A stretch of DNA of 64,000 nucleotides from Allodiplogaster sudhausi (taxonomy: Eukaryota > Nematoda > Chromadorea > Rhabditida > Diplogasteridae). Shown in pieces: positions 36,477 to 57,519 of the stretch. Location: assembly GCA_945643635.1 (NCBI GenBank), contig CALZFC010000058.1:930001-994000 (forward strand), read 5' to 3'. A program made the position numbers and the translations under genes. The stretch's first letter is position 1; every line of letters starts with the position of its first letter. Under the pieces are notes generated by a model. That model made no database searches. It was not told the DNA's origin and saw only the letters and a list, made by a program, of their open reading frames with translations.

Positions 36477-38122
36477 ATGGGTTGCTGCATCTCTTGGCCT
36501 TGCACAGGCTCTGGATCGAGCTACAATTCGCCGCGCAGCTCGATGACCACGTCGATCCGTGGCAAGTACCCTTCGGCGCGCATCACGGCGGCCGCGCCCG
36601 CGCCGCCCTCCATCGCCACCAACCCAGGTTAGGGGAGGCAGATAGCGCAGTCGGTAGCGCGCCAGTCTCGGAAGAGAAAGGTCACAGGTTCGGTTGTCGT
36701 CGTAAATAGTAATCAAAACCAGACACACTCTTTCACGCCGTATCATAAAGAAAAGGTAATTTCGTAATGTGCATGATGTATAACCCTCTCTCATTTATGT
36801 ATATTGCGATTCCTAGCTCTTGTGCTAGGAGTCATAAACTAGCATGAGAAGTGTACCTTGCTCACTTCCATTCGATTCCTCCTTCTGCTGTCCTCTTAGC
36901 ATCTCTTTCTCTCTCTTTCTCTTTCACATATGCTGTCTCTCTCTCTCTCGTCCTCATCTTGGAGAATCCATTCTAAGCCTCGGAGGGCAGCAGCAAAATG
37001 GACTCCGTTCGTGTATACATACTATTCTCCTGCAACGGCCCATCGCCATCTCATTTCCTGCTTTCTCTCATTCCCTCTTACTCACTTTCCTGAGCTTTTC
37101 TTCTTTAAATCTTTCCCTCAGACACGATTCAGAAACCCTCGTCTATCTTTTTTTCGCTCTCTGCCTCTCTCTCACTATTCTACTCTCTCTTTCTTCTTTT
37201 TGTCTCTCTCATTCTCTAAATTCCATCCGCGCTTCATAAATTATGCTGTTCGCCTCACGGGTTTTTCCTCATCTGTCTTTCCCCCCATCCCAGTGGTTTC
37301 CTTTGTCCCCATTTGTTGCCCTAACAATTGGATTTGGAGTGAAGCGGCCAATGGAAGAGAGTGGGCTCCATGAAGCAGAGCTAACAGCTATTCCTCATCT
37401 TTTTAGGCACAAAAGAAACGTAGTGAAGAATAGACGATGTAATGAGTATTCATTAAAATGCAATGTGACCCTGTTGCGGCTGTTGGAAGTGGCCGTCCCC
37501 TTCAACAACCCGAACAGCTTGCATAAAGAGGATGGCCATGGCGTAAATAATCATCGTCTTCATATTACGACGCGTGCTTGAAATTGAATAATCATGCGGA
37601 TGAGGAAAATATGAGGAAAGAGTGCCAACGAATGCTTTGTCGCTTCTCGTTCCATGTAATTTTGTGGCTCTTTGTAACGAATTTCAATTCTTCTAATAGG
37701 CGGAAATAAGGAATAAGCAATTGAATGAGCGCGGATGTCTGAACCAAGTCCCTTCTTGAGAGTTCTACATCCGTTCGGTGTCGGTTCGTCACGTGTCGGG
37801 AATCGAAGTGTCGCCAGGCTCGTTCCACTACGTCGAAGACGATGACGCGTCCGACCACACGGGCGGCCTGGAACGGCGTCTCGCGTACTCGCTCCTCCAT
37901 CGCCATCATCACCACCACCGCCATCATTCTCTTGGCGGCGGTCTCTGGGAATCAGGTCTTGACAAAGTCATAGCTAACAACAATACAGCATTTGCTAGTC
38001 CACAACTGTTGTTCCTTTCAGGCAAGCATCTACGGGAAACTGCCCATGCAAGCGATGGTTCGTGTTCTGGCAATCACTTTCATAGCAGTGTCTGAATGGA
38101 AAGTGATGAGGAAGAAGGCGAG
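36477..38122 (+). CDS. MGCC-type membrane protein, partial, with apparent frame break
   Basis: First exon 36477-36627 starts MGCCISWPCTGSG, an N-terminus suited to myristoylation and palmitoylation, and ends in phase 1 at GTTAGG. Exon 37761-37955 continues in phase (FYIRSVSVRHVSG, VEDDDASDHTGGLERRL) but then becomes His-rich and, carried into exon 38022-38122, stops at 38095. In the next frame the second half reads as a transmembrane helix (IAIITTTAIILLAAVSG) and continues through exon 38022-38122 (MVRVLAITFIAVSEW, KVMRKKAR) to a good GTAATA donor. The simplest reading is one membrane protein with a single-base break near 37890; dual coding is possible. Family unknown. A tRNA-headed SINE lies in intron 1. 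Confidence 0.5.
36631..36706 (+). repeat. tRNA-like SINE head
   Basis: AGATAGCGCAGTCGGTAGCG resembles an RNA polymerase III A-box and CAGGTTCGGTTG a B-box about 35 bases later, but no 3' acceptor stem closes the structure. It lies directly after the first exon of the MGCC gene. Related tRNA-like modules occur in both long fold-backs of this window. Confidence 0.55.
37241..37563 (-). CDS. Candidate small secreted protein
   Basis: On the minus strand, ATG at 37563 opens a signal-peptide-like start (MKTMIIYAMAILFMQAV) followed by a Gln-rich stretch and a phase-1 donor (37470). A second exon 37365-37241 after a TGGAG acceptor stays open (LPLAASLQIQLLGQQ) and ends TAA, giving 72 aa. No cysteines, no family match. 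It is antisense inside the intron of the MGCC gene. Support is only the signal-like start plus consistent phase. Confidence 0.3.
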
Positions 38123-38939
38123 GTAATATAAAAGTGCTTGAGGCGACGAGGGAGGGACGGCATGCCTGGGCAGCTTTGCCAGTCGGCCGATTCATATCGG
38201 GGGCAAGTCTTTTCCTCTCCATTTCTTTCCAGAAAGCCTAGAACATACTTTGAAAATGAAGCTAGTTATACACATATGTACGTACATTCATATTTGTCTG
38301 CTGTTGCAGAAACAAAGAGCAGAAAATGTATAGAAAGTATGCAAAAATTGTAAAAGAAAAAACACACGTTCTACGCACATCCTTATTATATGTATGTACT
38401 TTGATGTATTCTTCTTTAGCATGGCATCAAAAATTGATTTAATAACATCCTACTTCGTTTCCAGTGCGTAAAGGTTATGCAAATAAGCTCACATTCTTGG
38501 AAGTGGTGCATGCTTTCTCCTTCAGCCTTTCTGTCTCTCGCTCTTTTTCTACTGCTTTTTTTTCTCCCCTTTTTCTTTCCACCTTCAATATTCTATAGTT
38601 TACTCCACGCTCCATTCCCTCCTTTCACTACAAGTAGCCTTGAAGATGAAAAGAGCGTGTCGGTGTGCATTCCTTCTCGCATTCCTCTTCTTTCCTTCTC
38701 CTCGAGACCAATTTGTCGCGCCCGCGGCTCCGTTCTTCTTTTAGCATGCACACGCGAGCGAGTAATTGCACGAGTAAGTGTGCGGCCTCGTCGTAAAGAT
38801 CATATAAATGTTCCATTGGGAAATTATTCATTTTAAGAGAAATTTTTTTAAACTATTTAGGACACATGTATACTGGTTCGGCTCTTTGAAATGTATAGGT
38901 AAAAGTCTATTTAAAATATAGCGGTTTCCTCTCAAACAG

Positions 38940-47296
<8,357 letters not shown>

Positions 47297-47629
47297 CGAT
47301 ATCGTCTTATGCAAACTTTACTCACTCTAATTTTATTAATCTAACTGCTCACAAATAAGCTCAACTTCCTATTTATCATTATTTTTCATTGCTCACAGAA
47401 TTATGATTGCTCAAATATTTTTGTTCAGCTTTAATACAGCAAGTAAAATCATCAGCTTGTGAATGGAATAAGCTTGTGTACATAGTTCGAATCTTCGTTT
47501 TCAAAGATAAATATGTGAAAGCCTCTTCACTGAAGGTTTCAGGAGACAAGCACACCAAACAGGAATGCGAGTGACAGTAATGAATTTTCTTATTGGACAC
47601 GACAAGGCCGGCATGAGAGAGGGAGTGAA

Positions 47630-47662
<33 letters not shown>

Positions 47663-48211
47663 TGAGAGAGACGGAGAGAAAAGGGCAGTAAGTGAGAGTG
47701 GGAAGGCGTAGAGAGAGTGAGCGATAGGCATTATACTCTTGAGTGAGTAAGGAATCAGAGGCATGATTAACATGACTCAGAAAAGCAGAGTGTACCTTAT
47801 AATCTAGAACAGTTCAGTGGTGCGAGCAAGGATACTCTCGGGTAGTCAAAAATATACATATATTAGCATTTCTTGCATGTCAAATTATTTATTCTCGCTC
47901 TTCATGCTATATGTATAAATCCAAGATGGTGATTTTGATTTTCAATGTTCATTCCTACTGTATCAAATACCTTACATCATTTGCCCTTTATCCACAACTG
48001 CACTGATGCACAAGTATGTTTACAAGGTGGCATTTGTTCTTAGAACATACTTTCTAAATTAAACACGGTAAAACTTTTTTATCTAGAACATGTATATGCA
48101 AATAATGAGGGGGGTATACCAATGTATCAGACTAAATTAAGATAGATCCACTATACAATAGAAGAGATCAAAGATCGCAGGTAACTGCTTCCTATCGATT
48201 GAGGAGATGGA
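47297..48211. other. Intergenic between convergent genes
   Basis: 3' flanks of the cathepsin and the small coiled-coil gene, with a GA tract at 47630-47660. No exon chain is visible. Confidence 0.5.
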
Positions 48212-48610
48212 CTATCGAGCATAGCTAGAGAGTTGAAGCCGAAGCTGGAATTGGAGAAATGAGAATACAGTCTCATTAATCGATTATAATAAGCAATTAG
48301 CATGTCAAGTTAATGTCATACACATAGAACTCCAGTCTACTGTAGTAATACAAAAGGAAAACGACCTTACCGTTTGAATAGTCTCCTTCTGTTCCTCGTC
48401 GGTCTTCTCCATGAGCGCGATCCTCTCACGGAGACTTCGATTCTCTTCTTCTAGTCGTTCCACGTAACGCGATACCATTCCAGCCGCCTCAAGGAACACA
48501 GGATAACTTATTTATTTATAATATACGAAATTCAATATTTCGAAAGAAAATAATTGCCTTAAATTATAACTCATGGTGAAAAGGAGAAGTGTGAAACACG
48601 TGCGATAATA

Positions 48611-48653
<43 letters not shown>

Positions 48654-49114
48654 GGAGAAAGAGAGGGAGAGAGATAAGATGGAGATCACAGTGAAACAGT
48701 GAACTGACAACTGTTCGACTCCAGCCACTGAAGTCCGCCTGACTACCTTCACACGAGTCGTCAGCAACATCCAGCTATAAAATAAAACTGTAAAAGAACC
48801 ATGAAAAGAGAATGCTTTCAGTCACAAAGTATATAAAAGTAGTGTATGCGTTACCTGATTATCCGAGTCCACACCACGGCGCTCTCTCCTGGCGTTGTCG
48901 CTAAACAAAGTCATCATAACAACCCCAATTGTACAAGGAGCCTCCTCCCACCCCCCTCCATCCTGCTGACAATGCGCATATTTTGTTGGCCTTTGTCATC
49001 ACTTCTCAGCTACGGGAACCCGCTAGTACTCCCACGAAACCTCTCAAATTTAGAAGTCTCAGACACGATAAAGTCGATGGAGGAAGAGCAAGCATCGGAG
49101 AATGAGTCAGCCAT
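48212..49114 (-). CDS. Small coiled-coil protein, unrecognised
   Basis: Minus-strand model: ATG 49114 (MADSFSDACSSSIDFIV), exon to about 49033; about 48890-48858; about 48774-48746 (WMLLTTRVK); 48487-about 48370 (VSRYVERLEEENRSLRERI, MEKTDEEQKETIQT); 48244-48212 (LRLQLSSYAR, stop TAG). About 110 aa. The third quarter is a clear heptad coiled coil. Middle exons can be joined in one continuous phase, but an alternative frame (DNARRERRGVDSDNQ) also exists for the second exon. A GA tract (48614-48670) lies in an intron. Function unknown; a scaffold or dimerising protein would fit. Confidence 0.5.
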
Positions 49115-50239
49115 GCCTTCCAGGACCTGTCACCCACAGACCTGTCAAGACACTCCAAAAAGAAAAGGAAAAAATAATTAACTCAATAAAACGTCAACTC
49201 TAAAGCCCAGAAACAGCAATCCGAAAACGATGATTTTCTAGGAGAAGTTTTAGGTAGCCATTCGTTTCAAACAAACTAAGTAAATCTTCAGGAATCTGTG
49301 CCATTAAATGTATTTATTGAAAACAGTTTAAGGAAGAAATACAATGAAAAAACCAGAAAACAAATAAGCGGTACAGGGCAATGTAATTAAATGGAAATTG
49401 TTTGTCTCAATGATAAGCACTAAAAAAAAGTCCACAGAATGCACCAGAAGAGTAAAAAAAACAAGAATAAACAAGATGGCAGTGAACATACAGAAACTGT
49501 GGTTCTCGTCTCAAATCTGACTTGGAAGGCAACACAACCACCGAAAAAGAACGCAGTGGATACCGCACACAAAATCGATGGAGAACTATCACTAAGAAAT
49601 ACCACAAAGGAAACAAAACAAGGAAAATATGAGGAAAGCACAGCATTGAGATGACAGAAGGGAGAAGAACAAGAAAGTCAACAGATACATGATCGTGAGC
49701 ATTGCTCTAATGAAATGGATATGAATTGAAGATCATTAACAGTTGCCAATAGAATGGATGGTACCCTGTGGATATATCAGATCAGAAGACAAAGAGAAAT
49801 CCGGGAAGAATGAGCGGTGGCTATCAGAATTCTATTCAATAATGCACCGAATCTTGCTGAGCAAAGAATCCACAACAAGGTGAGAAAAGTGAAAAGAAAA
49901 CACAACATTAATAACTGAAATAAAACAGGAAGATATCTTAACCGAACATGATATTGAATAATCAACATTCAAAGAATGTAACAAAACATCCTAAAGTATT
50001 CCTGCTAATAGAAGGAAAACCGGGAAGTACAACACACCCACACACCTTAAATAAACAGGATATTAAAGAAAGAAGAACGCAGTGGTATTGCTTAAAAACT
50101 AGATAAACGAAAAGACCAAAGAAGGAAAACGTTCAAGTAAAATCGATTCGTTGTATAAATTGTCACAAAAGCTTCGCATTACCGGAAACGAACGGCGAAT
50201 ACCGTAATCCATCAATTGATTGAGAGGGAAACTCAAGTG
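49115..50239. other. No gene seen
   Basis: A-rich sequence on plus (many AAGAAAAC-type words) without exon signals in phase. Open frames are short and compositionally biased. Confidence 0.5.
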
Positions 50240-52471
50240 CTACGCCTCATGGCCCAGCTCGCGAATTCGTGCCTGCAGCTGAAAGGAAGAGATCACGCTT
50301 TATCTTTCAGAGATGCGTCATAAAAAGTTCTAAATCCATAATTTCAGTTAAACAGAGTGAATCATCTCAGGTTTTCCCGAGATTTCTTTTCGGGGACAGG
50401 TAATTTAAAAGCGGTCATAAGGAAAGTGAAAGAAGAACCTTGACAATCTGTTCCTCGACACTCTTGATGGCGTTTCTCTTGCCGCCACAAGAGCAGCAGC
50501 ACGAGGCCTTCTTGACTTCGGCCGCCAGACAGCGGGGACAAGGGCCGAGCGCCATGTTCTGCCCCTCTGGGCAGCACTTGTCAGAGCAACAACCATTCGA
50601 GCACGCCAATGTCTCAACATGGGTATTCATCATGGCTAGGAAACAAAGTAAATGGATTCAATACAATTTGTAAGAGTGGTACTGTCCGTCCTGCATTTAT
50701 TAGACATAATGGGATACAGCATAGAGAAGCTCTTGCAATAATTACGCTTTAATAAACCGAGTTCCACCAACCTTTTCCGTATATCCGCTCTTCTCACGAG
50801 CAATCTGCGCGGCAACAGACAGGGCCTGCCAAGAAAATTCAGAGCGTTTATACTAGAAGATACTAGATGAAAGAATAAAAAAATTTTTATGGATCAAAGG
50901 CATCTCAAATCATGAGTCGTTATTTGAGTTTAGAAACTTGGATGAATAAGTCTGAAGAGATGGCTAAAAGTAGCCGCTGCCAATGACCTTAAATTCGAAA
51001 TCCCGCTGTCGAATTCCCTTTCGACGCATCATCAGCTTTTGACGCTTCTCTTCACATCTCTCAAAATGGATTAGTTTCTTCTGATTCAAAATTGTATGAA
51101 ATATATAACCTCAAACTAAATCCTTGAACAAAGTAAGCATATTTTTAAGCAAACAATCAAGTACAGCATCCAAAGACTAATTGTAAGCGGAATAACATCG
51201 AGATTGGAATAGAGTTGTTAGGCCACAAACCTGAGATCTCTGAATTGTGCCATCTCTATTGAGAATGGGCAGAATTGGGCGCTTCCTTAAGAAAACAAAT
51301 AAAATTCAAATATCGTTGAAGAATAGCACCCAGGGAATAAAGGGGAGGGGGGGGGGTGATCCGAACCGGACTACCCACGAAATTTTTGAGACCCAACAAT
51401 TCTAAGTTTTGGCTTACCCACCCACTTTTGTAGGAACTTCGGATCACCCTTTTCCCCAGATAGCATCAAGCTGAAAACAAATATCAACTGTAATAGAACG
51501 TGCAGACCTGAGCTCGACGGTGGTGTTCTTTGCGCTGTTCGCTGATTCGACCTTGACATCCACGTTGAAGTACTGGACAAAGCAACCATTATCCTTGCTG
51601 TCACGCCTACAAAAAAAAAAAAGCACGTCGCATTTTCCGCCCCCGTTCAAAATGTATTCCTAGCGCTTAATAAGCCGATAACTTAAAAAAAGTGGAAACA
51701 TGACTTGCCTGCTGCTTCTAAGAGTGGCCTCTGGTTCAAGCACTCCGCGGTCATTGTACTGTAAAGGAAACTTTTAAAACGTATCAGAAATCTGCTTTAA
51801 TTAAAAAAATAGAATCGATTCACTGCGCGATGTTAAGAATATTTGATATCTCGGTGAAATTTTTTTCAATATAATAACTTACTAACGATATTATAACATT
51901 AGCCACCTTTCTAAATAAATAAAAAAAAATGTGGAAAAAGGAACGCTGTATATGGGAGGACGATTGGTAGGCGATATCGGTGTGAGGATGCCCGGCGAGT
52001 TGAAGGGCTGGCTTGACAAGATACGGAGACATTCATCCAACGATTTCTTGAAGTGAATTCAATTGTAATCCTAAACCTATATGACCATAAAACCCTGCTT
52101 CACTGTATAACAATAGAAATAAGCAAACCTTGCGGAATGCACTGGACTCCTGATTGGGTTTCGAAGTGAAAGAGAACGGAGTCGCAGGAGGAGAGGGCGA
52201 AGGAGACAAAGTCGAGGAAGGAGACATGGAAGAAGCTGGCATCTGGAAGCAGCGAGATTGGTTGGAAGTCCACGACTTACAATTAGTTTAAAATTAATGG
52301 AAAAGCGCCAACTTGCGTGGCCCGCTCATCACAAGTATCCGCTTCACATTCGCTATTGATTCGCCGTCTAAAAATTAAATGTGTCAATAAAAAGGTACAG
52401 CGAACAGAGAGCACCGATGCTTTGAATCAAGCAAAAAGAAAAGAAAAAAAAACAAACCGATCGTTCTTCAT
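50240..52471 (-). CDS. Unrecognised protein with Ser/Pro-rich N-terminus and Cys-rich C-terminus
   Basis: Complete minus-strand model with every junction in phase. Exons, 5' to 3': 52471-52458 (MKNDR), about 52367-52315 (INSECEADTCDERATQ), about 52241-52128 (MPASSMSPSSTLSPSPS), about 52044-51946 (SLDECLRILSSQPF, ILTPISPTNRPPIYS), about 51758-51709 (YNDRGVLEPEATLRSS), about 51606-51510 (CFVQYFNVDVKVESAN), about 51472-51419 (SGEKGDPKFLQKWV), about 51286-51233 (FCPFSIEMAQFRDL), about 51056-50988, about 50826-50773 (AAQIAREKSGYTEK), about 50606-50446 (CSNGCCSDKCCPEG, CPRCLAAEVKKASCCCSCGGK), about 50281-50240 (LQARIRELGHEA, TAG). About 290 aa. The 14-Cys module near the C-terminus suggests metal binding. 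No family match. The intron after 51709 has a consensus GC donor (AG|GCAAGT). Confidence 0.7.
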
Positions 52472-53185
52472 AGCTGCAACTCGTCGTCGTTAATCAGCAC
52501 GGTCCAAATGCTCATCACCTAAATCTAAAACATACAAAGTGTTCAAAAGAACAAACGTAAATATAATAAAACGAGATTGAAGCACTTCCGAATAGTTTTT
52601 AAGCTTGCGAACTTTTCATTTGAATAATTTATGAGTACAGAAGTAAAACAGTACGACTATAAGTGTAAATAAAAAGGTTCGAAATTAGCAGTAATCGCAT
52701 CAATTAATGGCATGTATCTATTGCGTATTTTATTTAGTTTAATAGATAACGTAAACGAAGTAAAAACACTTACATCGCTTTTTAGACAAAGCTAAAAGAA
52801 AGGCTCAGCAGTCAAATTCAATACAAGGGCATAGAAATTCCACCAGCAGTTAAAACACGAGATAGAATTTTCTACTGCATGATTCACGATCGGATTCACA
52901 CTTTTCCTGTTACACATCTATTTAAGAATCTCATTAAAATCCATTAATTTAAGTTTCTCCCACTCTCTCTCTCTTTCAATATCTCTAGTGTTTTCGCTCT
53001 CCATCTCTCTTTCTCTCTCTGATTCTCTCTCTCTCTCTCTCGCTCTCTCTCTCTCACTCTCGAATATTTCTCGTGCTTTCTCTCTCTCTCTCTCTCTCTC
53101 TCTCGCCTTCTTATTCTCTCACTCGTTATCACTCTTTCTCTCTATTCTCTCACTCGTTATCACTCTTTCTCCCTCTTTGCCTCCC

Positions 53186-53231
<46 letters not shown>

Positions 53232-54382
53232 CTCACTCCTTCACGCACTTTCCATTTTCGCCCTCTCTCTCTCTCCCTCTCACAGTCTCTCACATCCTCT
53301 CTACATCAGTTTCTGAACCCACAACCTGCTTGTGCTTATGCTATGTATATTCTCTTCAGAACGAAAGATGAATGAGCATTCAAATTGCAATTAGCAGTAG
53401 TAGCGTCCGTGGATCGGATGTAGTGTTCAAACTCTGTACTTGAATCCTGTGTTTCTCCTATGTATATCCATTTGCTTACTTATACACTTCATCCGGAGCC
53501 TTTCCTCTTCATTCCGTGATATCTTGGGGTGATGATGGCCCGGTGCAAGTCTTACTTGGGTAGTTAGAAATAGACTCCTCTTTTTAAAAAATATATATTT
53601 TTTCGCATTGCGACAGTTACTTCTCACGAAATCGTAAGAAAGGCTTACGGGGAAAATATAAGCAGCGTCAATTGAAGAAGTACGCTTTCCTGTTATGAAA
53701 AAGTCAAAAAGATGTAAAAGCTACAATACTATCGATCACTGTCAAGAAGGAAGGGGTAAAATATTAACAATATGTATCTCTAACTAAACATTTGCATTCC
53801 ATTGTACTTATTAGCTCGGATATATGTATTTGTTCTTCGTTCCTCTGAGCTGCTCACAGCACTTTGCTGAGACACCGCTGTTCCAGGTGCAAATACATAC
53901 ATACATATGTTACTCTATTGCGGCGAGTTTGATTTCTTATTTTGACATTAGCACTCCGAGTTTTACGTATATAAGCATTTCATACCGTATGCTTTTAGCC
54001 GTCGTCATATCATTTTTCTCCGTCCTCTGCAATTGTATGGTGTTATCAAATGTCTATCATTGTATGGTAATAATAATTTAGCGGAAGACGCTGAATTGAT
54101 GATCTTCCATGCTCGTTTATAAACAAATCTCCTTTCTATCATTCATGTTCCAGGAAGTACAAGTTACTGCAGTAATTTGTATTGTTATAACAATTGGTGC
54201 TCTTTGTACATATTTGCCATCTGCAGACGAAGCTTACAATTATATGTAGTTCAAAAGATGATAATGCATGTGATTTCGCGAGCCAGTCTTCAATAATGCG
54301 CCAATCCACAGCCACAAACGAGAAGTAGTACTAATTCCTTTGAAAAACGCCTTTCTCTTCGCTCCTCTCGACTGATTTGCAG
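52472..54382. other. Mostly non-coding; CT tract and orphan exon-like segments
   Basis: 52960-53295 is a long CT-rich tract. A minus segment near 53560-53480 (HHHPKISRNEEERLR) has plausible splice sites but no partners. Plus segments at 53985-54066 and 54155-54250 encode hydrophobic stretches (MLLAVVISFFSVLC; AVICIVITIGALC) that could be remnants of another receptor; they are not joined to the Str gene, which has its own start at 54383. Confidence 0.35.
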
Positions 54383-56320
54383 ATGATTCTGTCGAAGTCG
54401 CTACTCTTCGCTCTGACCTACAGCTGTGGCGTGGTGTCTCTGACCATGAATCCCTTCCTGTTCTGGCTCGTCTTGTCTCATGATTCTGCCGGCCTTGGCT
54501 CCTATCGCTATTGCATCATTGCAATGACTCTCCAGAACATCTTATATTCTGTCGTGCACATGAGCGTCGTCCCGGTCCATAATTACATCAAATTCGTTCC
54601 TTTTAGAACACTTACATTTACAATATCATATGAATTTAAAATTAATCTAAAATAAATAAAGTAATAAAATGAAGGTAATGCACCTCGGCCGCCTCCGTGC
54701 ATTGATCGTGTCTTATCTGTGGGAGAATGAGAATCGCTTGCTCGTAGTCTTCCTGAGCTCTCTCTACTACTGCTGCTTCATGGAACAGATTATCATCCTG
54801 TCCTTCCACTATCTCCATCGATATGTACAGATGTGCAGGTTGCTTAATTTGTAATTGAATAGACTTGTATTCGCTGCGAGATTTGTTAAGGCCATCTTGG
54901 AAGTGGCTTTTCGAACGTCGTGGAGGTTACGCAATTCTCTTTACGGTCAACAGCATGGCGCTCGCCATCGCAGTCATCGCTCTCTTTGGAAGGTCGATTT
55001 AAATTAAGGATTACTTCACCCTATTAAAATTGGGTGGAAGAACTGTTGAACTTCATATCATTCTCAATTTAGATTCGGCCCTAGTACTTTCATGGAAGAA
55101 AGCGATGCGAAAGATGTTGTTTTTAATACTTACGGTGTCAATATCACTTATGCTGGCTACATTGGGCCAATATACTATGTCAGTTCTTTTTATTTCTTTC
55201 ACTGTTCATTCCACGCAAAAATTCTCGTTACAGACTTCTCTTCCCGATGGCGAAGTTGATATTCTCTATTCATTTATTGCTGCAAAGGTATTTGTATTGA
55301 TCCTACAATAATGTATAGCTTGTCTGCCTCCTTTCAATCTTTGACTCTTTGCTAGTTGGCTCTTGTGCTGACGATGAGTGTTTCCTGGTCCTTCATGATC
55401 TTCGCCTACTACAATGTCTACGATTCCGTCCGGAAAGAGAGACTCAGCAATGCACGAATCAAACAGATCGGAGTCATGAAGGCACTCGCTATACACGTTC
55501 ACATTTCTCAATCCTTTATACGTCAATGCCATATGCATATTTTAACACCTGGCAAGTGGAATGAAGAGTGCAAATGGACCCTCGCTTTCCAGACAATCTT
55601 CCCTACTATTTTCTGTTATATGCCGCAGGTGCTTACTTATGTTTTTCCTGTGCTTGGCCTTCCGCAGGTGGCCAGCTTTATCGGAGACCTTGTTACTCTG
55701 CTCTTTCCGGTATCACTTTCTCACATATACAATTCTTCTACATAGAGTTGACAAGGACCCAAGGTTCAGGCATTCAGAAGCAGGCTTCTAATGCGATACT
55801 CGCTTGTTCCTAGAATCCGTTTGCTACTAGTCTGATCATTAGCGTGCTATGAGAAGCAGACGAGTCTTGTAAATCTATAAATAACGAAATAATATTTTCC
55901 CAGGTCTACCCGGCTGTTGATCCGTTCATGCCACTCTATTTCATTCGAAAATACCGAAGTGCGACCCAGTCTCTGATTGCTGGAAAAATTGCACGCGTAT
56001 TCGGTCTCCAGGTCAGCGACTCCAGGTTTTGTGTTGTAGCTTCATTATAGGTCTTACCTAAAGACTGAAATGATCCGAAAATTCAATATACGCCTTCATT
56101 TCAAATAGCTGCTACACATATACATATGTAGTAGTTGTGTTCTTTTAATGGACTTCCATTTTTGAAGTACTTCTAGTAAATCCTTTTCATAGCTATGGTT
56201 GAGATAAGTCTTGCGCAGGTCGTTCCTCGCTCCGCCACCGTAACTGTGATTCCTTGCCACGGCCGCTCCCTCTCCCTCTCCAATAACCGCTCGCACACTC
56301 GTGGAAGTGTTGTGGGATGA
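54383..56320 (+). CDS. Str-like nematode chemoreceptor (7TM GPCR)
   Basis: Exons: 54383-54574, 54675-about 54836, about 54866-54992, 55073-55178, 55234-55287, 55356-about 55490, about 55557-55709, 55904-56011, 56219-56320 (stop TGA). The first helix holds MNPFLFWLVLS followed by LGSYRYCIIAMTLQNILYS, the hallmark Str start (asparagine in helix 1, LGxY(K/R)Y after it). SLYYCCFMEQIIILSFHYLHRY is the third helix, LAFQTIFPTIFCYMPQ the sixth, and VYPAVDPFMPLYFIRKYR the seventh helix with the conserved YPAxDP…YR end. About 340 aa, expected for the family. Junctions at the third and sixth exons are not fully resolved. Likely an odorant or taste receptor in chemosensory cilia. Confidence 0.8.
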
Positions 56321-57519
56321 GCTGAATCGACCCTGGGTATCCGCTGTCACTTTGTGACTCTACTCCAACTGTGGAAACGCCAACTCTCATATGATATGAT
56401 CGTTAGAAGTATTATGATAGTCAGAAGTATTCGCGGATTAGAATAAATTCAAATTCTGCATTCTAATAATAATGCTTAGTTATTTATGTAATTCATACTA
56501 ATTCATCCTAAGCAATCGGCTCTTAATTCATACATTAGGGCTGGAGAGGCGGAAGTTATAAATTCTCTGAAGGTCGAACTTTGAATTCTAACAATTAATC
56601 ATTCCGCTTCAACCGTGATTGAGGCGGACGACTTGTCAAAACCCAATAATAATGCCGAGTATTCGATCCGTCAGCATAAGACCTAAAGACATTATTTTAA
56701 AAGTGTTTTCACAAGAAATTACACATTTGAACTGATCGAAATAATAATTCAGCTGATTTTCGATTTACAAATACAGAATGAAATGCAATTTTGTACTTTC
56801 AAACAATATACATAGAGTTATGCACTTTAATATTGCAACAGAGTGTATTTAGTTCGTTATAATATTATTTCACTTGGAATAATAACCAAATTTCTGTCCT
56901 TTGATAATTCTTGGCGGAAAGCGGCCCTGAGCGCATTGCCACACTTCTCAGCCGTTCCACGCGGTCGGTTGGACTCTTCTTTCTTCTCCCGATATTTTTG
57001 ACGTGATAACTAAAATATAAAGAAAGCTTCTTTAGGAACTGCGTACTCAGATTTCAAAGTATAGACAGCTGCAGGCTGAGCGGATGGGCCGAAAGAAGCT
57101 AGAAAACGAAGCAGGCAAGAACGAGAAGCGATTCGGAAGATAGAATGTTGCGTTCAGAGTATGAATATTGAACAAGTCAAGATATTGCAGGAGGTTCACG
57201 AGTAAGGAATGAGAAGAGAGAAGAGGAAACTGGAAAGGGATGCCACGCGCCCGATGGATGTCTCTTAGGTTTCTACTAATATTCAACCAAGAAGTGGTGA
57301 TAATGAAGATAAAAATGCCTGATAATTTTCGGATTATTTCTTTGTTATATGTATGTTATACGTCCCTCTGTCTTATGCCAGCTTCAATGCGTCCTCTGCC
57401 ATCTTCTTTCTAGCTCCCTCTCTCCTCTTTTCTCTCTCTTCTCCTTTCTCTCTCTCCTCTTTTCTCTCTCCCTCCTCTTTTCTCCCTCGTCTCCCTCTTC
57501 TCTCTCTCACTCTCTCCAG
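56321..57519. other. Intergenic; one possible minus-strand terminal exon
   Basis: AT-rich. A minus-strand segment about 57008-56850 after a TTTTAG acceptor is open in two frames (one reads SRQKYREKKEESNRPRG, the other RRKKSPTDRVERLRSVA) and could end a gene; no partner exons are convincing. 57420-57515 is CT-rich and leads into the first headcase exon called. Confidence 0.35.

Noticed and set aside
52988..53375. Ser/Leu-rich frames such as SLSLSLSLS
   Set aside because: Translation of CT/GA tracts. The same holds near 11890, 13860, 14220, 14970, 17680, 18035, 27620, 28200, 30080, 48560 and 59120.
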